This document shows, one piece after another, positions 9,608 to 18,454 of a stretch of DNA of 64,000 nt (position 1 is the first letter of the stretch; every line of letters begins with the position of its first letter). The notes beneath the pieces are model-generated. The model did not search any database. It was not told the origin of the DNA and worked only from the letters and a program-made list of their open reading frames with translations. The DNA comes from Streptomyces flavofungini (GTDB lineage Bacteria; Actinomycetota; Actinomycetes; Streptomycetales; Streptomycetaceae): the NCBI RefSeq assembly GCF_030388665.1, contig NZ_CP128846.1, positions 2,582,001 to 2,646,000 on the forward strand, given 5' to 3'. A program made the translations under genes and the position numbers.

Positions 9608-11053
9608 CTACAGCTCGATGCCCGTCAGGACCATCACGCGCTCGTACGTGTAGTCGTCCATGGCGAAGCGGACGCCCTCACGGCCGACACCGGACTGCTT
9701 CACGCCGCCGTAGGGCATCTGGTCGGCGCGGTAGGAGGGGGCGTCGCCGATGACGACGCCGCCGACCTCCAGGGCGCGGTGGGCGCGGAAGGCGGCCTGC
9801 AGGTCGTGGGTGAACACGCCCGCCTGGAGGCCGTACTTGGAGTCGTTGACGGCGTCGTACGCGGCCTGCTCGCCGTCGACCTTCGTCACCGTCATGACGG
9901 GGCCGAAGACCTCCTCGCAGGCGATCGTGACGTCGGCGGGCACCTCGGCGAGGACGGTCGGCGCGTACGTGGCGCCGTCGCGCTTGCCGCCGGTCAGGAG
10001 CTTGGCTCCGGCGCCCACGGCCTCGTCGACCCAGGACTCCACCCGCTTGGCCGCGTCCTCGTTGACGAGCGGGCCGACGTCGGTCCTCGGGTCGGACGGG
10101 TCGCCGGTGACCTGGGCCTCGACCGCCTCGACGATCTTCGGGAGCAGCCGGTCGTACACGGACGCGTCCGCGATCACCCGCTGCACGGAGATGCAGGACT
10201 GGCCGCCCTGGTAGTTGGAGAAGGTCGCGACGCGCGCGGCGACCCAGTCGAGGTCGGCCTCGGAAGAGAAGTCGCCGAGGACGACCGCGGCGCCGTTGCC
10301 GCCGAGCTCCAGGGTGCAGTGCTTGCGCGGCACCGAGTCCATGATCGCGTAACCGACCTTCTCGGAGCCGGTGAAGGAGACCACGGGCAGGCGCTCGTCC
10401 TGCACGAGCGCGGGCATCTTGTCGTTGGCGACCGGAAGCACCGACCAGGAGCCCGCGGGCAGCTCGGTCTCGGCGAGCAGCTCGCCGATCAGGAGGCCCG
10501 ACAGCGGGGTCGCCGGGGCGGGCTTCAGGATGATCGGCGTGCCGACGGCGATCGCCGGGGCGACCTTGTGGGCGCACAGGTTCAGCGGGAAGTTGAACGG
10601 CGCGATGCCGAGCACGACGCCCTTGGCGAAGCGGCGCGTGAAGGCGAGACGGCCCTGGCCGCCGGCGTCCGTGTCCAGGCGCTGGGCCTCGCCGCCGTTG
10701 AAGCGGCGGGCCTCCTCGGCGGCGAAGCGGAACACGGAGACGGCGCGGCCGACCTCGCCGCGCGCCCACTTGATCGGCTTGCCGTTCTCGGCGGAGATCA
10801 GCTGCGCGATCTCCTCGGTGCGCTCGACGAGGCGGCGGCTCACGTGGTCCAGGGCGGCGGCGCGGACGTGCGCCGGGGTCGCGGCGAACTCGTCGCGCAC
10901 GGCGTAGGCGGCCGCGACGGCCTCCTCCACCTGCGCGTCGGTGGGCACGGCCGCCTTGCCGACGAGGCGCCCGTCCCAGGGCGAGGTGACGTCGAGCGTG
11001 GTCTCACCGGTGGTCTGGCGACCGGCGAGCCAGAAGGCGTGGATGGAAGTCAT
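9608..11053 (-). CDS. gabD: Aldehyde dehydrogenase, succinate-semialdehyde type
   Basis: 481 residues from ATG 11053 (MTSIHAFWLAGRQTTGE), preceded by a GGAAGGGCCGGGA ribosome site. NAD(P)-dependent ALDH fold: FNFPLNLCAHKVAPA, TGSEKVGYAIM, catalytic glutamate in LELGGNGAAVV and nucleophilic cysteine in YQGGQSCISVQR. The closeness of gabT and a PucR-type regulator suggests oxidation of succinate semialdehyde to succinate at the end of GABA degradation. That substrate is inferred from context; a general aldehyde role remains possible, and the gene symbol is tentative. It is read in the same direction as the pucR-type gene upstream, but 315 bases separate them. Confidence 0.85.
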   Translation of the reverse strand: MTSIHAFWLAGRQTTGETTLDVTSPWDGRLVGKAAVPTDAQVEEAVAAAYAVRDEFAATPAHVRAAALDHVSRRLVERTEEIAQLISAENGKPIKWARGEVGRAVSVFRFAAEEARRFNGGEAQRLDTDAGGQGRLAFTRRFAKGVVLGIAPFNFPLNLCAHKVAPAIAVGTPIILKPAPATPLSGLLIGELLAETELPAGSWSVLPVANDKMPALVQDERLPVVSFTGSEKVGYAIMDSVPRKHCTLELGGNGAAVVLGDFSSEADLDWVAARVATFSNYQGGQSCISVQRVIADASVYDRLLPKIVEAVEAQVTGDPSDPRTDVGPLVNEDAAKRVESWVDEAVGAGAKLLTGGKRDGATYAPTVLAEVPADVTIACEEVFGPVMTVTKVDGEQAAYDAVNDSKYGLQAGVFTHDLQAAFRAHRALEVGGVVIGDAPSYRADQMPYGGVKQSGVGREGVRFAMDDYTYERVMVLTGIEL

Positions 11054-11259
11054 GAGAATCCCGGCCCTTCCGCGGAGGTTCGTTCGTCTTCGGGGGTACG
11101 GGTCCCACGGTAGGGGCGCGGCTTTCCTGCGGGGCTTGTCCGACTCGGCGTAGTGGGGCGGCTCGGCGCACCGGAATGTCAGGGGCGAGGTCGTCTCGCT
11201 CCCCCCGCATCGGCGCCGGCCTGTCCCACCCGCCCGGGACACCCACCCAAGTCACAGCC

Positions 11260-11340
11260 CGTCCGGCGGTTGAGGACGAGGCGCGGAGCGCCGACGAGCG
11301 GGGTCCAGGGGGCGCGGCCCCCGGGTTCGGAGAAGGGGTG
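11260..11340. repeat. Dispersed intergenic repeat, copy A
   Basis: An 81-base core with GTCCGGCG, GAGGACGAG, AGCGGGGTCCAGGGG and GAAGGGGTG blocks. It matches a second copy at 51346-51425 at about 83% by hand count. This kind of element is scattered through Streptomyces intergenic regions. Here it fills most of the 315-base gap between the pucR-type gene and gabD, starting about 30 bases after the pucR stop. It contains complementary G- and C-rich blocks and may form RNA hairpins. The remaining 200 or so bases up to gabD show nothing else definite. Confidence 0.8.
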
Positions 11341-11368
11341 GGACCGGGGCGCCCCGCGAGGGAGCGGC

Positions 11369-12976
11369 CTATTCGCCGGCCGCCGAAGTCGCCTTCAGCG
11401 ACAGCCACAGCTCCATCCGGACGTCCGGGTCGTCGAGGGAGCGTCCGAGGATCTCCTCGACGCGCCGCATCCGGTACCGGAGGGTGTGCCGATGCACCCC
11501 GAGGTCAGCGGCAGCGGCATCCCACTGCCCGTGCCGGGACAACCACGCCCGCAGCGAGGCGACAAGATCCCCCCGCCCGGTGGCGTCGTGCTCCCGCAGG
11601 GCCCGCAGCAACCCGTCCGCGAACGCCCGCACCGCGTCATCCGCGAGCAACGGCAGCACCGACCCGGCGGCCAGCTCCTCGTGCTCGACGAGGCTCCGCC
11701 CGCGCCGCCGGGCGACGGACAGCGCCTGCTCGGCCTGCTTGTAGGCGGGCGCGGCGGCGATGGGCCCGGCGGGCGCCGAGAGCCCCATGAGCGGCCCGGG
11801 CTCCTCCGCGGGCTCCCGTCCCTCGGCCCGCCCGGCGTCGAGGAGCGCCGCGTACTCGACGGTGGCGAGATGCGCGGCCCCGCCGTCGGCGACGAGGAGC
11901 ACGAGCCGCTCCCCGTACGGCACGACGAGCAGCGCCTCCCCGAAGCGCGCCGCGGCCGACTCGACGGCGTCGACCAGCTCGGCCGACCAGGCCCCCTCGG
12001 CCGCCCCCGCCGCCTCGCCCGCCGCCTCCGCCGCGGGCCCGGCCACCTCGGCGACGACCAGCCGGAACGGCGCGTCGAGGAGACCGCCGTAGAGATCGCC
12101 GGCGACCGCGCGGGCGTGGTCCGGCTCCCCGGCGAGCAGCATCCGCAGCACGGCGGAGCCGATCCTGGCCTCCGCGGCCTGGAGGGCGCGGGAGCGTTCG
12201 GTGGTGAGGGTGAGGAGGGCGATCGCGGAGTGCACGGCGTACCGCTCGGCGGTGCCGAGGGTGGAGGCCGTGCCGACGGCGAGCGCCGCCCGCGGCCGCC
12301 GCCCGGTGCCGAGGGTGTGCAGTTCGACCCGGTCGTCGGCTCCGGCCACGACGAGGCTCGCGGGCGCGGGCCGCTCCCGCAGCCGCTCGACGTCGGGGAT
12401 GAGCCGGGTGGCGCGCCGGGCGGCCCACTCGGGCGCGGTGGCGACGACGGCGCCCGACGCGTCGTACAGCGCGGCCCAGCCGTCGACCTGTCCGGCGAGC
12501 GCGCCGAGCAGCCCCTGCGCGCCGTCGCCGAGTGCCTGCTTGGTCAGCTCGCGCTGGGCGGCGAAGCCGGCGGTGACGGCGCGGTACTGGTCGGCGGCGA
12601 TGGCGGCCGACACGGCCTTGCTGATGGCGAGGAAGGGGGTGCGGCGCGGCACCTCGATGAGCGGCAGCTCCTCCGCCCGTGCGGCCTCCACGAGCGCGTC
12701 GGGGATGTCGGGGTAGTTCACGCCGACGGCGAAGCCGAGGCCGACGACGCCGGCGCCGACGAGCCGCTTCACGTAGCGCCGCATCGTGTCGGGGTCCTCC
12801 GCGTCCAGCTTCAGCGCGGTGATCAGGAGCAGCTCGCCGCCCTCCATGTACGGCACGGGGTCGGCGAGCTCGCTGACGTGGGCCCAGCGCACGGGGGTGT
12901 CCAGGCGGTCCTCGCCCGCGCGCACGGTGAGCTTGAGCGCGGAGTGGTGGACGAGCGAGGCGAGCGTGGGCGGCAT
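11369..12976 (-). CDS. PucR-family transcriptional regulator
   Basis: 535 residues from ATG 12976, preceded by GAAGG. The N-terminal PucR domain is clear (MPPTLASLVHHSALKLTVRAG ... RWAHVSELADPVPYMEGGELLLITALKL), followed by a GGDEF-like middle segment and a C-terminal helix-turn-helix of the PucR/CdaR type (WDAAAADLGVHRHTLRYRMRRVEEILGRSLDDPDVRMELWLSL). Family members activate purine, GABA or polyamine catabolic genes in response to a metabolite. Placed between gabD and the gabT side, it is the likely regulator of GABA use here, by inference. Confidence 0.93.
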   Translation of the reverse strand: MPPTLASLVHHSALKLTVRAGEDRLDTPVRWAHVSELADPVPYMEGGELLLITALKLDAEDPDTMRRYVKRLVGAGVVGLGFAVGVNYPDIPDALVEAARAEELPLIEVPRRTPFLAISKAVSAAIAADQYRAVTAGFAAQRELTKQALGDGAQGLLGALAGQVDGWAALYDASGAVVATAPEWAARRATRLIPDVERLRERPAPASLVVAGADDRVELHTLGTGRRPRAALAVGTASTLGTAERYAVHSAIALLTLTTERSRALQAAEARIGSAVLRMLLAGEPDHARAVAGDLYGGLLDAPFRLVVAEVAGPAAEAAGEAAGAAEGAWSAELVDAVESAAARFGEALLVVPYGERLVLLVADGGAAHLATVEYAALLDAGRAEGREPAEEPGPLMGLSAPAGPIAAAPAYKQAEQALSVARRRGRSLVEHEELAAGSVLPLLADDAVRAFADGLLRALREHDATGRGDLVASLRAWLSRHGQWDAAAADLGVHRHTLRYRMRRVEEILGRSLDDPDVRMELWLSLKATSAAGE

Positions 12977-13392
12977 GGGACCTTCAGGTCGTACGGCGGC
13001 GGAGTCCGGTCGGCGGGACCGCGGGTGGGTGCGGTGCGGGTGCGGTGCGGGTATGCGGCGGTGCGCTACGAGTGTGACGCGGGTGTGTGCGGGCGGCTGC
13101 CGGTGAGCCGTACGCCGGTCCGGTACGTGCCGGGCCGCCGAGGGCTCACCAGTTGATCTTTTGGCCGTCACGTATGACGGCTGCTGTCGATTCTGCCTCA
13201 CCGTATGGTCGCCCTGGGCGGCTTGCGGGGTATAGACGGCGCCCTTTACCGCGCGCCGTGGGCACACCCGCACCACCGCGCGCCCCCGCCTCGCGCCGAG
13301 GCGGGCGGGCCTGCCGGTCGACCGGAGTGACGCCCCGACCCCACTCACCTCACCCCACCCCACCTCACCTCACCAGCGCAGCCGCGCGCCCC
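12977..13392. other. Intergenic region upstream of pucR-type gene
   Basis: A 416-base stretch with no convincing gene. Nearest to the regulator is GC-rich sequence with short GGTGCGGGTGCGGTGCGGGT reiterations (about 13025-13050). Further up is a less GC-rich patch around 13150-13250 that holds an inverted repeat and a TATACC on the minus strand (near 13230). The promoter of the regulator probably lies here. Confidence 0.4.
13164..13181. promoter_or_regulatory. Inverted repeat upstream of pucR-type gene
   Basis: GCCGTCA-CGTA-TGACGGC, 7-bp perfect arms with a 4-base centre, about 190 bases upstream of the regulator's start and in the least GC-rich part of the gap. Possible operator; the binding protein is unknown. 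Confidence 0.35.
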
Positions 13393-15798
13393 TCACCCCC
13401 GCAGATCCACCAGCAACGGCGGCGCGTGCTCCCCCCGGACATCCGTCAGCGAAAGGACCGCGTGCCCCGGCGGCACCGCGTGCGCCAGCTCGGAGGCCGA
13501 CCAGCGCTCCCGCTCGACCTGCCGGACGGTGACCGCGCGTGCGGTGGGTGCCTGGCCGGTGATGACGCGGCGCAGGACGTGGACGGCCTTGCCCGCGGGG
13601 GTCTCGGCGATGATCTGGCGGTCGGTGACGTCCCGCGCCTCCGTCCACTCCTTGCCCCAGACCTCCGCGAAGTCCTGCCCGTCCCAGGGGGTGAGCCCGG
13701 ACAGGGCCATGCGGCAGCCGACGGCGCCGAGCAGGGGCGTGCGCAGCGGCCGCGGGGCGTCGTCCAGCGTACGGAGCGTCATGACGACCCCCGCGTTCGC
13801 GGACCGCAGCCGCTGGATGCGGCGCACCGCCTCCGGCGTGACCGTGCCGGTGGCGTCGTCGAGGACGAGGCAGGCGAACAGGGAGCGGTCGTCGCGTACG
13901 GCGGCGGACGCGGTGAACTGCGCGAGCACGAGCCGCGCCAGGATCCGCGAGGCGTCCGCGTGGCCGCGCTCGGGCAGGTCGATGCGGACCCGCACCGGGT
14001 GGTCGAGGGCGCGCAGCGAGAAGGGCGTGGTCTGCCCCGAGGTGTCGAAGAACGCGGCGAACGCGGGCCGGTCGAGCAGCGCGATGCGGTCGGCGAGGAT
14101 CGCGCCGGGGTCGCCGGGGTGCCCCAGCTGCCGCTCGCGGGCGTCGAGTTCGCGCAGCATGACCTCCTGCCCGGCGTCCTGGAGGGACTTGCGGAGGGCG
14201 CCGAGGGGGCCGGGCACGCCGTCGAGCAGGGCCCGCAGCTCCGGTACGGCGGGAAAGCGGCCGTGGACCGCGTGGAACGGGCCGAGGAGCTGGGCGAGGA
14301 CGGTGGTGGAGCGGCGGCTGTCGGCCCCGGGGTGCGGGTCGACGAGGTCGCCGACCAGCGCCTCGGCGAGCACGGCCGCGGCCTCGTCGGGGTCGGTCGT
14401 ACCGCCGTAGAGGTCGAGGTCGTACACGGAGTCCGGGTGGCCGATCCGCACCACCACGTCGTAGTCGTCGCCGGGCCCGAGGCCCGCGCCCGCCGCGCCC
14501 ACGACGACGACGGCGGCCCGCCCGGCGAGGGCCTGCAGGCACAGCGCCTCGGCGATCGGCCACACGACGGTGCCGGTCTTGCCGGACCCGGCGGGCCCGA
14601 CGGCGAGCAGGGAGGTGCCGATCAGGTCGGGGCCGAGCGCGAGGCCGGTGCCCCGGTAGGCGTACGGGTTGCGGGGGTCGTCCACCGTCGTGCCGATGCG
14701 GACCTGCGCCGTGGCGAGGTCGTGGCGGGCGGCCCGGGCGGGCAGGTCGCGGTCGCCGGAGGGGTGCGGGCAGGCGGCGGCGCCGTCGCGGACGACGGCG
14801 GCGGTGAAGGTCTCGAGCGGGCTGTTGCCGGAGCGCACGGAGCGCCAGGCGCGGGCGATGCGGGCGACGTCGATGTCCCGCATCCGGCCCGCGCGGGCCT
14901 CGGCGGCGAGCCGGTCGGCGGCGGCTCCGGCACCGCCCGCGCGGAGCTTCGGCCACTCGGCGGGGTCCTCCCCGGGCGGGGGCGGCGGGGCGGGGGGCGC
15001 GGGGCGCTTGAGGCGGGGCGCGACGAAGCGCCGCCAGACCTCGCCCCAGCGGCCGACGCGGCCGACGGCGATCATGATGCCGAGGGCGATGACGGTGTAG
15101 TACGCGTTCCAGACGATGGCGTTGCCGACGCTGTCGCCGGTGTAGATCCAGGCGTCGGGCAGGAACAGCTCGAGCGGGACGACCCACCAGCCGCCCAGGT
15201 AGCCGTTCCAGAGCAGCGACCAGACGAGCCAGCCCACCAGGAACGCGATCACCGCGCCGCTGAGGAGCTGCCGGGTCGGGACGACCTCCGGCTCCTGCTC
15301 CGGCCGGGGCCGGTGCCCGAACCGCCAGACCCCGGGGACCGCCGCGGGCCGGGGCGTGCGCAGCCAGACGAGGAACTCCTCGCCCTCGGTGAGGGCCGCC
15401 GCGCCGGGTGCGCGGGTGGGCCGGGGCGGAAGGGCGGGCGCGCCGCCTCCGCTGTCGGCGGGCGCGGGACCGGACCCGGCGTGCCCGCCGCCCGGCCGGG
15501 TGTGCCCAGCACCGTTCGCGCCGTGCGCGCCGTTCGCGCCGTGCGCACCACCGCTGCCGCCGTGCGCACCGCCGTTCGCGGCTCGCCCGCCCCTCTCCCC
15601 CGCGCGCGGCGCCACCCCGCGCCCGGCGGGCCCGGGGTCGCCAGGGGCGCGCCCGGGCTCGGCCGCGGGACGCCCTGCCTCGCTCATGGCGCGCTCGACA
15701 TCGCTCCCGCCGCCTTGCGGCGACACGGGTCGCGGCGCCGGACGCGGCACCGGCGTGGCGTGCGTACCGCGAGCGTCGTGCGTGCCGTCGGAAGTCAT
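13393..15798 (-). CDS. Membrane-anchored VirD4/TraG-like ATP-binding protein
   Basis: 801 residues. Residues 1 to about 140 are low-complexity, rich in Pro, Gly, Ala, His and Asn (reiterated GAHGANGAHGANG). Two hydrophobic segments follow (LLSGAVIAFLVGWLVWSLLW and AIVWNAYYTVIALGIMIAVG), then a soluble ATPase with Walker A GPAGSGKTG and Walker B FACLVLDDA. The order, membrane anchor then RecA-like ATPase, is that of VirD4/TraG coupling proteins, but no mobilisation gene is nearby and the gene sits divergently from gabT in a conserved region. It is probably a chromosomal, actinobacterium-specific protein of unknown function rather than a conjugation factor. Ribosome site CAGGGGGCAAGGG precedes the ATG. 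Confidence 0.8.
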   Translation of the reverse strand: MTSDGTHDARGTHATPVPRPAPRPVSPQGGGSDVERAMSEAGRPAAEPGRAPGDPGPAGRGVAPRAGERGGRAANGGAHGGSGGAHGANGAHGANGAGHTRPGGGHAGSGPAPADSGGGAPALPPRPTRAPGAAALTEGEEFLVWLRTPRPAAVPGVWRFGHRPRPEQEPEVVPTRQLLSGAVIAFLVGWLVWSLLWNGYLGGWWVVPLELFLPDAWIYTGDSVGNAIVWNAYYTVIALGIMIAVGRVGRWGEVWRRFVAPRLKRPAPPAPPPPPGEDPAEWPKLRAGGAGAAADRLAAEARAGRMRDIDVARIARAWRSVRSGNSPLETFTAAVVRDGAAACPHPSGDRDLPARAARHDLATAQVRIGTTVDDPRNPYAYRGTGLALGPDLIGTSLLAVGPAGSGKTGTVVWPIAEALCLQALAGRAAVVVVGAAGAGLGPGDDYDVVVRIGHPDSVYDLDLYGGTTDPDEAAAVLAEALVGDLVDPHPGADSRRSTTVLAQLLGPFHAVHGRFPAVPELRALLDGVPGPLGALRKSLQDAGQEVMLRELDARERQLGHPGDPGAILADRIALLDRPAFAAFFDTSGQTTPFSLRALDHPVRVRIDLPERGHADASRILARLVLAQFTASAAVRDDRSLFACLVLDDATGTVTPEAVRRIQRLRSANAGVVMTLRTLDDAPRPLRTPLLGAVGCRMALSGLTPWDGQDFAEVWGKEWTEARDVTDRQIIAETPAGKAVHVLRRVITGQAPTARAVTVRQVERERWSASELAHAVPPGHAVLSLTDVRGEHAPPLLVDLRG

Positions 15799-15920
15799 GG
15801 CCCTTGCCCCCTGACCTGCCCTGTCCAGTGGTTCACGGTGGTTCGCGGCTCAATCTAGTGCCCACGCACCGCAGTTAGGCGGCGTGCGCGCCGAACGCGC
15901 CATCGGGTCCGTGTGTCCGC

Positions 15921-15964
15921 GGGAGACACGCGAGGGACATACGGGAGAGACGCGAGGGACATAT
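15921..15964. repeat. Tandem 22-base direct repeat in the gabT upstream region
   Basis: Two adjacent 22-base units (15921-15942 and 15943-15964) differ at two positions and share CGCGAGGGACATA. They lie in the 369-base gap between the divergent ATPase gene and gabT, about 205 bases before the gabT start. Direct repeats of this length are typical of activator sites of PucR- or GntR/MocR-type regulators. The rest of the gap holds promoters by position but no clear consensus. Confidence 0.6.
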
Positions 15965-16167
15965 CGGTGCCACCGGCCGCGACACGCCCCTGTTCACCGG
16001 TATGTCCACCACGGACAACCGCCACGCCCAACATCTCCCCCGTGGAGCATGCCCGACGCCCTTGCGCGCCCCTAACCTGCGGAGAAAAGCCAGAAGCGTC
16101 CGAAAGACGAGCGTCGCCAGAAGGCGCGCGTCGCACGCGTCCGTACGAGCCACCCCCAGGAGCCCTC

Positions 16168-17502
16168 ATGACCGACCTTCCCCAGGAGCGCCGCGTCGTC
16201 ACCGCCATCCCCGGGCCGAAGTCCCAGGAGCTGCAGGCCCGCCGTACCGCCGCGGTCGCGGGCGGCGTGGGCTCCGTGCTGCCCGTCTTCGCGGCGCGCG
16301 CCGGCGGCGGCATCATCGAGGACGTCGACGGCAACCGTCTGATCGACTTCGGTTCCGGCATCGCCGTGACGAGCGTCGGCGCCTCCGCCGAGGCCGTGGT
16401 GCGCCGCGCCTCGGCCCAGCTGCAGGACTTCACCCACACCTGTTTCATGGTCACGCCGTACGAGGGCTACGTGGCCGTGGCCGAGGCCCTGGCCGAGCTG
16501 ACGCCGGGTGACCACGCCAAGAAGTCGGCCCTCTTCAACAGCGGCGCCGAGGCCGTGGAGAACGCCGTCAAGATCGCCCGCGCGTACACCAAGCGCCAGG
16601 CCGTCGTCGTCTTCGACCACGGCTACCACGGCCGCACCAACCTCACGATGGCCCTGACGGCGAAGAACATGCCGTACAAGAACGGCTTCGGCCCGTTCGC
16701 GCCCGAGGTCTACCGCGTCCCGGTGGCGTACGGCTACCGCTGGCCGACCGGCGCCGAGAACGCCGGGCCCGAGGCCGCCGCCCAGGCCATCGACCAGATC
16801 TCCAAGCAGGTCGGCGCGGAGAACGTCGCCGCGATCATCATCGAGCCGGTGCTCGGCGAGGGCGGCTTCATCGAGCCGGCGACCGGCTTCCTGCCCGCGA
16901 TCAGCAAGTTCGCCACGGACAACGGCATCGTGTTCGTCGCGGACGAGATCCAGTCGGGCTTCTGCCGCACCGGCCAGTGGTTCGCGTGCGAGCACGAGGG
17001 CGTCGTCCCGGACCTGATCACGACGGCCAAGGGCATCGCGGGCGGTCTGCCGCTCGCCGCCGTCACCGGCCGCGCCGAGATCATGGACGCCGCGCACGCG
17101 GGCGGCCTCGGCGGTACCTACGGCGGCAACCCGGTGGCCTGCGCCGCCGCGCTCGGCGCCATCGAGACGATGAAGGAGCTCGACCTCAACGCCAAGGCGA
17201 AGAAGATCGAGTCCGCCATGAAGGCCCGCCTGACGGCGATGGCGGAGAAGTACGACATCGTCGGCGACATCCGCGGCCGCGGCGCCATGATCGCGATCGA
17301 GCTGGTCAAGGACCGCGCGACCAAGGAGCCGAACCCCGAGGCGGCCGGCGCGCTCGCCAAGGCCTGCCACGCCCAGGGCCTGCTCGTCCTGACCTGCGGC
17401 ACCTACGGCAACGTGCTGCGCTTCCTGCCGCCGCTGGTGATCGGCGACGAGCTCCTGAACGAGGGCATGGACATCATCGAGGCCGCGTTCGCCGAGATCT
17501 GA
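16168..17502 (+). CDS. gabT: 4-aminobutyrate aminotransferase
   Basis: 444 residues, PLP-dependent class III aminotransferase. It moves the amino group of GABA to 2-oxoglutarate, giving succinate semialdehyde and glutamate. Diagnostic parts: LFNSGAEAVENAVKIARAYT, DHGYHGRTNLTMALTAK, EPVLGEGGFIEPA, VADEIQSGFCRTG, and PLP lysine in TTAKGIAGGLPLAAV. Start ATG 16168 has CAGGAG seven bases ahead. It stands alone, divergent from the ATPase gene, with tandem repeats upstream and a strong hairpin after the stop. The gabD-like gene 5 kb away would take its product. The sequence is typical and full length; the accessory island begins just after it. Confidence 0.96.
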   Translation: MTDLPQERRVVTAIPGPKSQELQARRTAAVAGGVGSVLPVFAARAGGGIIEDVDGNRLIDFGSGIAVTSVGASAEAVVRRASAQLQDFTHTCFMVTPYEGYVAVAEALAELTPGDHAKKSALFNSGAEAVENAVKIARAYTKRQAVVVFDHGYHGRTNLTMALTAKNMPYKNGFGPFAPEVYRVPVAYGYRWPTGAENAGPEAAAQAIDQISKQVGAENVAAIIIEPVLGEGGFIEPATGFLPAISKFATDNGIVFVADEIQSGFCRTGQWFACEHEGVVPDLITTAKGIAGGLPLAAVTGRAEIMDAAHAGGLGGTYGGNPVACAAALGAIETMKELDLNAKAKKIESAMKARLTAMAEKYDIVGDIRGRGAMIAIELVKDRATKEPNPEAAGALAKACHAQGLLVLTCGTYGNVLRFLPPLVIGDELLNEGMDIIEAAFAEI

Positions 17503-17546
17503 TCCGTTTCGGCCGGGTACGTCGGTGACGTACCCGGCACCGGATC
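17501..17546 (+). terminator. gabT terminator
   Basis: GCCGGGTACGTC-GGT-GACGTACCCGGC, a perfect 12-bp stem with a 3-base loop, extended by outer GATCCG/CGGATC pairing that starts in the gabT stop codon. Confidence 0.85.
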
Positions 17547-18050
17547 CCGTGCCGGAGCCCGCTCCGGTGGCGCGGAACCACCCCTGACATGTGCCGACCT
17601 CACGCCGTGTGGAGGCTGTGACCAGGGGTGACGGTCAGGGCCTGTGAAGAACGTGTGGGAGCCCCATGTCGGGATACCGTTCCGCCTGTCGGCCCCCCTT
17701 CCTCCTGACGTACGGTTTCCGCAGATGAGAGAAACACCCCGCCCACGGGAGACCGCGGGCGACACCGGGTCGGAGCCTCCCCAGCCCCGTCCTGGGCGTG
17801 CCTTCGCGCGCACACCTGGAGCCTCTGGCTCCGGAACTCCTCACCGATCGGATGGCCGCCCGCCCCAAACCCCCCGGGGCGTGCGGCAGCCCGGTCAGCT
17901 CGGCCGCCTCGGAACCGTCCCGTGGCCCCTCCGCCAGGAGGGCACGTGGACAGCCGGGTCGGCGGGGTCCCAGTGAAGGGCCAGTGCATACCCCCCCTTG
18001 CGCTGGCCCTTCAGTGATTGCGAACAGGCCTGTTCCGCGCGGCACGCGAA
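17547..18050. other. Non-coding stretch at the left edge of the accessory island
   Basis: About 500 bases with no convincing gene; the open frames look like GC-rich chance frames without family motifs. It contains a long hairpin at 17974-18013. A 10-base inverted match links GTGAAGAACG near 17643 with CGTTCTTCAC just before the integrase fragment. It could be worn-down element sequence. Confidence 0.4.
17974..18013. terminator. Hairpin near the integrase remnant
   Basis: TGAAGGGCCAG and CTGGCCCTTCA give an 11-bp perfect stem with an 18-base C-rich loop, extendable outward. It may be a terminator of a lost gene; no functional gene ends here now. Confidence 0.45.
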
Positions 18051-18053
18051 GGC

Positions 18054-18315
18054 CCGTTCTTCACCCGGCCCCCTCACCAACCTTCACGGCTTCCACGACC
18101 TCCACCACTCGACCGCCACCCTGCTGCTGGAGCAAAGCGTCGATCTCGTCGTCATCAAGGAACTCCTCGGCCACGCCCACATCGGCGTCACCGCCGACGT
18201 CTACGCCCACGTCCGACTCCGCCTCCAACGCCAGGCCATCGACACCCTCGGCACCGCCCTCAGCCCCACCGGCGACGACCCCGACAACCCACCCACCGCA
18301 GCCGTCGTCCGCTGA
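18054..18315 (+). pseudogene. Tyrosine-recombinase (phage/ICE integrase) C-terminal fragment
   Basis: The translation carries the end of a tyrosine integrase: GFHDLHHSTATLLLEQSVDL, then VIKELLGHAHIGVTADVYAHV, the C-terminal box with the LGH motif and catalytic tyrosine. Everything upstream (most of the catalytic domain and the arm-binding domain) is missing. The first active-site arginine of the usual HDLRHS box is histidine here (HDLHHS), so the fragment cannot be active. A hairpin follows it, as in intact integrase genes. It is a relic of an integrative element of the actinobacterial ICE or prophage kind. It lies next to the immunity and toxin genes, so it may mark how they arrived. No intact attachment site or tRNA was recognised. 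Confidence 0.75.
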
Positions 18316-18346
18316 CGTTGCCGTCACCGTTGCCGTCAAACGACTC

Positions 18347-18382
18347 AAGTGCCCCCACCGATGTGAATCAGTGGGAGCACTT
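18347..18382 (+). terminator. Hairpin after the integrase fragment
   Basis: AAGTGCCCCCAC and GTGGGAGCACTT pair at 11 of 12 positions around a 12-base loop, followed by GTTGTCG. It probably terminated the former integrase gene. It also faces the 3' end of the immunity gene from about 75 bases away. Confidence 0.65.
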
Positions 18383-18454
18383 GTTGTCGACTTCAGCGAA
18401 CTACCGAAACGCCTCTTGCTCGTGCTGGCGAATACAAATCAGATTCACCACGAA

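Noticed and set aside
13393..15798. VirD4-like gene as evidence of an integrated conjugative element
   Set aside because: No relaxase, integrase or attachment site is adjacent, and it is flanked by conserved chromosomal genes.
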